From positions 395,752-459,751 of the forward strand of contig NZ_NTJD01000001.1 of NCBI RefSeq assembly GCF_002358085.1: DNA of 64,000 nt, written 5' to 3'. This document shows, in pieces, positions 61,969 through 64,000 of the stretch. The stretch is from Pseudothioclava arenosa. GTDB taxonomy: Bacteria > Pseudomonadota > Alphaproteobacteria > Rhodobacterales > Rhodobacteraceae. The position numbers were made by a program, and so were the translations under genes. The notes under the pieces are model-generated. The model had not been told where the DNA came from. It saw only the letters and a program-made list of their open reading frames with translations, and did not search any database. Positions within the stretch are counted from its first letter, which is position 1, and each line of letters opens with the position of its first letter.

Positions 61969-62605
61969 TCAGGCCACGGCCTCGATCATCGCGAGCGCGG
62001 TCGCTAGGTGTGACAGAGCTTCCTCTTGCGGATCGCGGGTGTCTTTCAGAACACGTGTCGTTTGAAGGTAGTGCGAGGCCGCGCCGCCGACTCCGTCGTG
62101 CTTGAGGGGGTCACCGTGCGCGAGAATCTGAACAATGGTAGAGGTAGGCACCTTAAGCGCCTTCATGATTGTCGCAGCAGTTCTGCGTAAATCGTGACGA
62201 TGCCAATCCTGTGTCTGTGATGTCTGGTGAAGAGCCTTCTGGAAACGATCCCAATTGTCGAGGTTGCCGGTGCCTGTGCCGTTCGGAAAGACTAGTTCAT
62301 TCTGCGCTCCGTCTTTCCAGCGTGGTAGACCGCTAAGGATATCCGTCGCCGCATCTGACAGGGGAAGATCCTGACTTCTGGGACCGCTTCTCGTCGATTT
62401 CACAGAGGGCTTGTGCCAAACCTTGTTTTTGCGGTCGAGATCACCCCATCGCATCGCGCACACCTCGGATATACGGGCGGCCGTGAACAGGACGAACCGC
62501 ATCGCAATCGCGCGGTAGTCCCGTTCAGGGTTCAGGCGCAGTTTCCCAAGCTTCGGAGCCGGAAAGGTCAATAGCGGCAGCACGCACTTCAGTTCGTCTT
62601 CGGTA
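61969..62605 (-). pseudogene. Tyrosine integrase, catalytic half only
   Basis: About 212 residues from ITEDELKCVLPLLTFPAPK on: the catalytic domain of a phage-type site-specific recombinase. Seen are the first arginine in LFTAARISEVCAMRWGDL, the His-x-x-Arg box DWHRHDLRRTAATI, and a late LAHGDPLKHDG segment followed by ASHYLQTT, where the active tyrosine lies. The N-terminal arm-binding and core-binding domains are missing: homology ends at about 62605, where cas2e sequence begins on the other strand. Confidence 0.85.
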
Positions 62606-62758
62606 ATGGCCGGGCTCGACGCCGGAGATGCGGTGATGGTGTGGAAGGCGCCGACCGATCAGGGCTATGCGTTTCGAACCGCAGGCCGCAATCGTCGTAT
62701 GCCGGTGGATTTCGATGGGTTGAAGCTGGTGAGTTTTTCCCCGGAAAGACCAACCTGA
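62606..62758 (+). pseudogene. cas2: 3' half of type I-E cas2
   Basis: A 50-codon open stretch ending at TGA 62756-62758 encodes MAGLDAGDAVMVWKAPTDQG followed by YAFRTAGRNRRMPVDFDGLK and LVSF, matching the C-terminal half of Cas2e (E. coli counterpart has GNVVMAWATNTETGFEF and LNRRTPVDLDGLRLVSF). The N-terminal half with the metal-binding region is gone. It lies in its normal place and orientation directly before the CRISPR leader. Confidence 0.82.
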
Positions 62759-62839
62759 CAGGCCCCGAAACGCCCGGCGGAAGTTGGTAAGCTCTTTGAC
62801 ATTGTAAAAATATTGGTAGATCAATGCTCTACAGCAAGA
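62759..62839 (+). promoter_or_regulatory. CRISPR leader
   Basis: Eighty-one bases between the cas2e remnant and repeat 1. The second half is A/T-rich and carries TTGACA (62796-62801) with TAGATC (62817-62822) as a weak -10, giving a promoter that would transcribe the array to the right. In type I-E the leader also holds the integration host factor site used for spacer uptake. Confidence 0.65.
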
Positions 62840-63327
62840 GCGTTCCCCGCCCACGCGGGGATGAACCGTGGGGCGGGCGGCGATGCATACCCCTTGTTCC
62901 GCGTTCCCCGCCCACGCGGGGATGAACCGCCCGGTCTCGGCGCAGATCGCCGGGATCAACAGCGTTCCCCGCCCACGCGGGGATGAACCGATCAGCCTGT
63001 TCAACATCTGCGTAGGCGACGTGCGTTCCCCGCCCACGCGGGGATGAACCGGGGGCGGTCCTTCCGTCTCTTAATCTGCGTGTGCGTTCCCCGCCCACGC
63101 GGGGATGAACCGGCATACGTTGGTCGTTCGATGCAGCTCTATCGGCGTTCCCCGCCCACGCGGGGATGAACCGCTCGAAATCCGATGCAAAATCCGTGTG
63201 CCCGCGCGTTCCCCGCCCACGCGGGGATGAACCGGTGTTGGAAACCGTTCCGGCGGTGGCAAACCTGCGTTCCCCGCCCACGCGGGGATGAACCGCATCA
63301 TTGCGCTGCTTGAGGTGCCCCTAGATT
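62840..63327 (+). CRISPR. Type I-E CRISPR array, eight repeats, truncated by IS
   Basis: Eight identical 29-base repeats (GCGTTCCCCGCCCACGCGG plus GGATGAACCG) start at 62840, 62901, 62962, 63023, 63084, 63145, 63206 and 63267. All seven complete spacers are exactly 32 bases. The repeat is a type I-E relative of the E. coli one and forms a CCCCGC/GCGGGG hairpin. An eighth spacer, again 32 bases (63296-63327), is followed not by a repeat but by an insertion sequence. No cas gene except the cas2e remnant is in the window. Confidence 0.97.
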
Positions 63328-63369
63328 TGTAGACGCTTTGCCCCCTAACTTTGAGGCTAGGAGGCCGAC

Positions 63370-63645
63370 ATGGGGACGAGCAATTACAGCGACGAGTTCA
63401 AGCGGGACGCGGTGCAGCGGATCACGGTTCGGGGATACCCCGTTCGCGAGGTTGCCCGGCGTTTGGGAGTGAGTTCGCATTCATTGTACAAGTGGCTGAA
63501 GCTGTTCGGGGAGCCGATGGCAAAGTCGGTCGATGTCGACCATGAGGCCGAGAACCGACGACTGAAGCGCGAGCTGGCGCGCGTGACTGAGGAGCGCGAT
63601 ATCCTAAAAAAGGCAACGGCGTACTTCGCGCGCGAGTCCCAATGA
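63370..63645 (+). CDS. IS3-family transposase OrfA
   Basis: 91 residues: helix-turn-helix (YSDEFKRDAVQRITVRGYPV, then REVARRLGVSSHSLYKWLK) and a C-terminal leucine-zipper helix (ENRRLKRELARVTEERDILKK). The slippery sequence A-AAA-AAG at 63606-63612 lies in the correct phase for -1 frameshifting into orfB to make the active OrfAB transposase, as known for IS3 elements. Confidence 0.93.
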   Translation: MGTSNYSDEFKRDAVQRITVRGYPVREVARRLGVSSHSLYKWLKLFGEPMAKSVDVDHEAENRRLKRELARVTEERDILKKATAYFARESQ

Positions 63646-64000
63646 AGTACGCCTTCATCCGGGCGCATCAAGCCGAGTTCGGCGTCCGGGCCATGTGCCG
63701 GGTGCTGCGGGTCCATTTCTCTGGCTTCTATGCATGGCTTAAGGAACCGTTAAGCCGCCGCGCGCAGGACGATGCGCGCCAGACGGAACTGATCCGGCAG
63801 GCCTGGTGCGACAGCGGCAAGGTCTATGGCTATCGCAAGCTGGCCGATGATCTGCGGGATCAGGGAGAGCAGGTTTCCGAGAACCGGGTCGCCCGGCTGG
63901 CTGGCATTGCCGGCATCATGGCACAGGTCGGCTACAAGCGCCGCCCCGGTCGCTATGGCGGGAAGCCCGCTGTCGTCGCGTCCAACACCCTGGATCGGCA
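63642..64000 (+). CDS. IS3-family transposase OrfB (5' part)
   Basis: Open to the window end (119 codons). Starts MKYAFIRAHQAEFGVRAMCR and contains the pre-catalytic HTH_21 segment SGKVYGYRKLADDLRDQGEQ. The DDE catalytic core lies beyond the window. Frame is -1 relative to orfA, overlapping it by four bases. Confidence 0.92.
   Translation, partial: MKYAFIRAHQAEFGVRAMCRVLRVHFSGFYAWLKEPLSRRAQDDARQTELIRQAWCDSGKVYGYRKLADDLRDQGEQVSENRVARLAGIAGIMAQVGYKRRPGRYGGKPAVVASNTLDR

Larger units (their letters stand above)
47733..62612. mobile_element. Accessory island integrated next to tRNA-Phe (boundaries inferred)
   Basis: From the tRNA-Phe 3' end to the integrase/cas2e junction the content changes to phage-type regulators, a Fic enzyme, a DNA-damage mutasome, restriction-modification debris, a TerB-fold module and an integrase remnant. 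Several parts (47.7-51.4 and 60.1-62.6 kb) are visibly A/T-richer than the core. No second copy of the tRNA 3' end was found within the window, so the right attachment site is either beyond the window or lost with the 5' part of the integrase gene. Confidence 0.6.
63328..64000 (+). mobile_element. IS3-family insertion sequence (5' part)
   Basis: Begins with TGTAGACGCTTTGCCCCC, the TG-start usual for IS3 ends, and carries orfA, an A6G slippage site and the 5' part of orfB. The 3' end and right inverted repeat are outside the window. The left edge falls exactly where the ninth CRISPR repeat should start, so it was inserted in or next to the array. The exact first base of the element is an estimate. 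Confidence 0.8.

Noticed and set aside
61875..62105. A 76-codon plus-strand frame between the hsdR remnant and the integrase remnant
   Set aside because: Most of it is antisense to the integrase catalytic domain and the start has no homology that I recognise.
47706..62600. Duplicate of the tRNA-Phe 3' end as a right attachment site
   Set aside because: I looked for a second copy of the TTCGAATCC...GGGCACCA segment through the island and at the integrase junction and found none.
62525..63301. Minus-strand frames translating the CRISPR repeats into a repetitive protein (HPRVGGER-type units)
   Set aside because: They arise from 29-base repeats plus 32-base spacers (61 bases, changing frame) and have no coding features.

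Overview
The window is a contiguous piece of a high-GC chromosome whose gene content and order point to an alphaproteobacterium of the Rhodobacteraceae (Rhodobacter/Paracoccus/Thioclava type). The run murA - DUF2948 - hisD - UPF0262 - low-molecular-weight phosphatase ... infA - maf - RNase E/G - yacG - tRNA-Phe, the imelysin/di-heme cytochrome/DUF1513 operon and the imuA-imuB-dnaE2 cassette are typical of that group. No species is claimed.

Layout. 0-16 kb is housekeeping: nadE, a PfkB kinase, two metalloenzymes, gltX, then a tandem glycine riboswitch in front of gcvT-gcvH-gcvP, a two-zinc-finger thioredoxin, tRNA-Ala(CGC), a FabI-type reductase, proC-csaA-hydroxyacid dehydrogenase and a FabH-like condensing enzyme. 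16-27 kb holds tdk, a small regulator-like protein with a GTG start, a DEAD-box helicase, dtd, a minus-strand cluster (zinc-ribbon membrane protein, SPFH-GYF protein, DUF2927 lipoprotein, TelA, XpaC and a possible 27-residue membrane peptide), and an RluB-type pseudouridine synthase with a 93-bp tandem-repeat tail. 27-33.8 kb carries tadA, DsrE-like and UPF0173 genes, gatC-gatA, a lipoprotein, an amidase, rnpB, a DUF533/TerB-fold gene and rpmG. 33.9-38.8 kb is a putative periplasmic iron operon (imelysin - di-heme oxidoreductase - imelysin - DUF1513) whose first gene is frameshifted. 39-47.7 kb is the conserved murA-to-yacG block ending at tRNA-Phe(GAA).

From the 3' end of tRNA-Phe to about 62.6 kb lies an accessory island: an AlpA-like regulator, an HTH pair, a Fic enzyme with its own inhibitory motif, a 1.15-kb stretch without genes but with a strong palindrome, the imuA-imuB-dnaE2 mutasome with an SRAP/HMCES gene and a phosphoesterase nearby, a wrecked type I restriction-modification locus (hsdM, hsdS and hsdR all internally deleted), and a two-gene membrane/TerB-fold module lying between two diverged copies of the hsdR 3' end. 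The island ends where the 3' half of a tyrosine integrase abuts the 3' half of a type I-E cas2. Its leader and an eight-repeat CRISPR array follow, cut off by an IS3-family element that runs off the window.

The strongest leads are (1) the two-gene TerB/membrane module embedded in hsdR debris, (2) the integrase/cas2e fusion scar that orphaned the CRISPR array, and (3) a family of composite 3'-end elements (two hairpins plus a conserved TATTT...GAAAGG block) repeated through the window, mostly in sense orientation just after stop codons.
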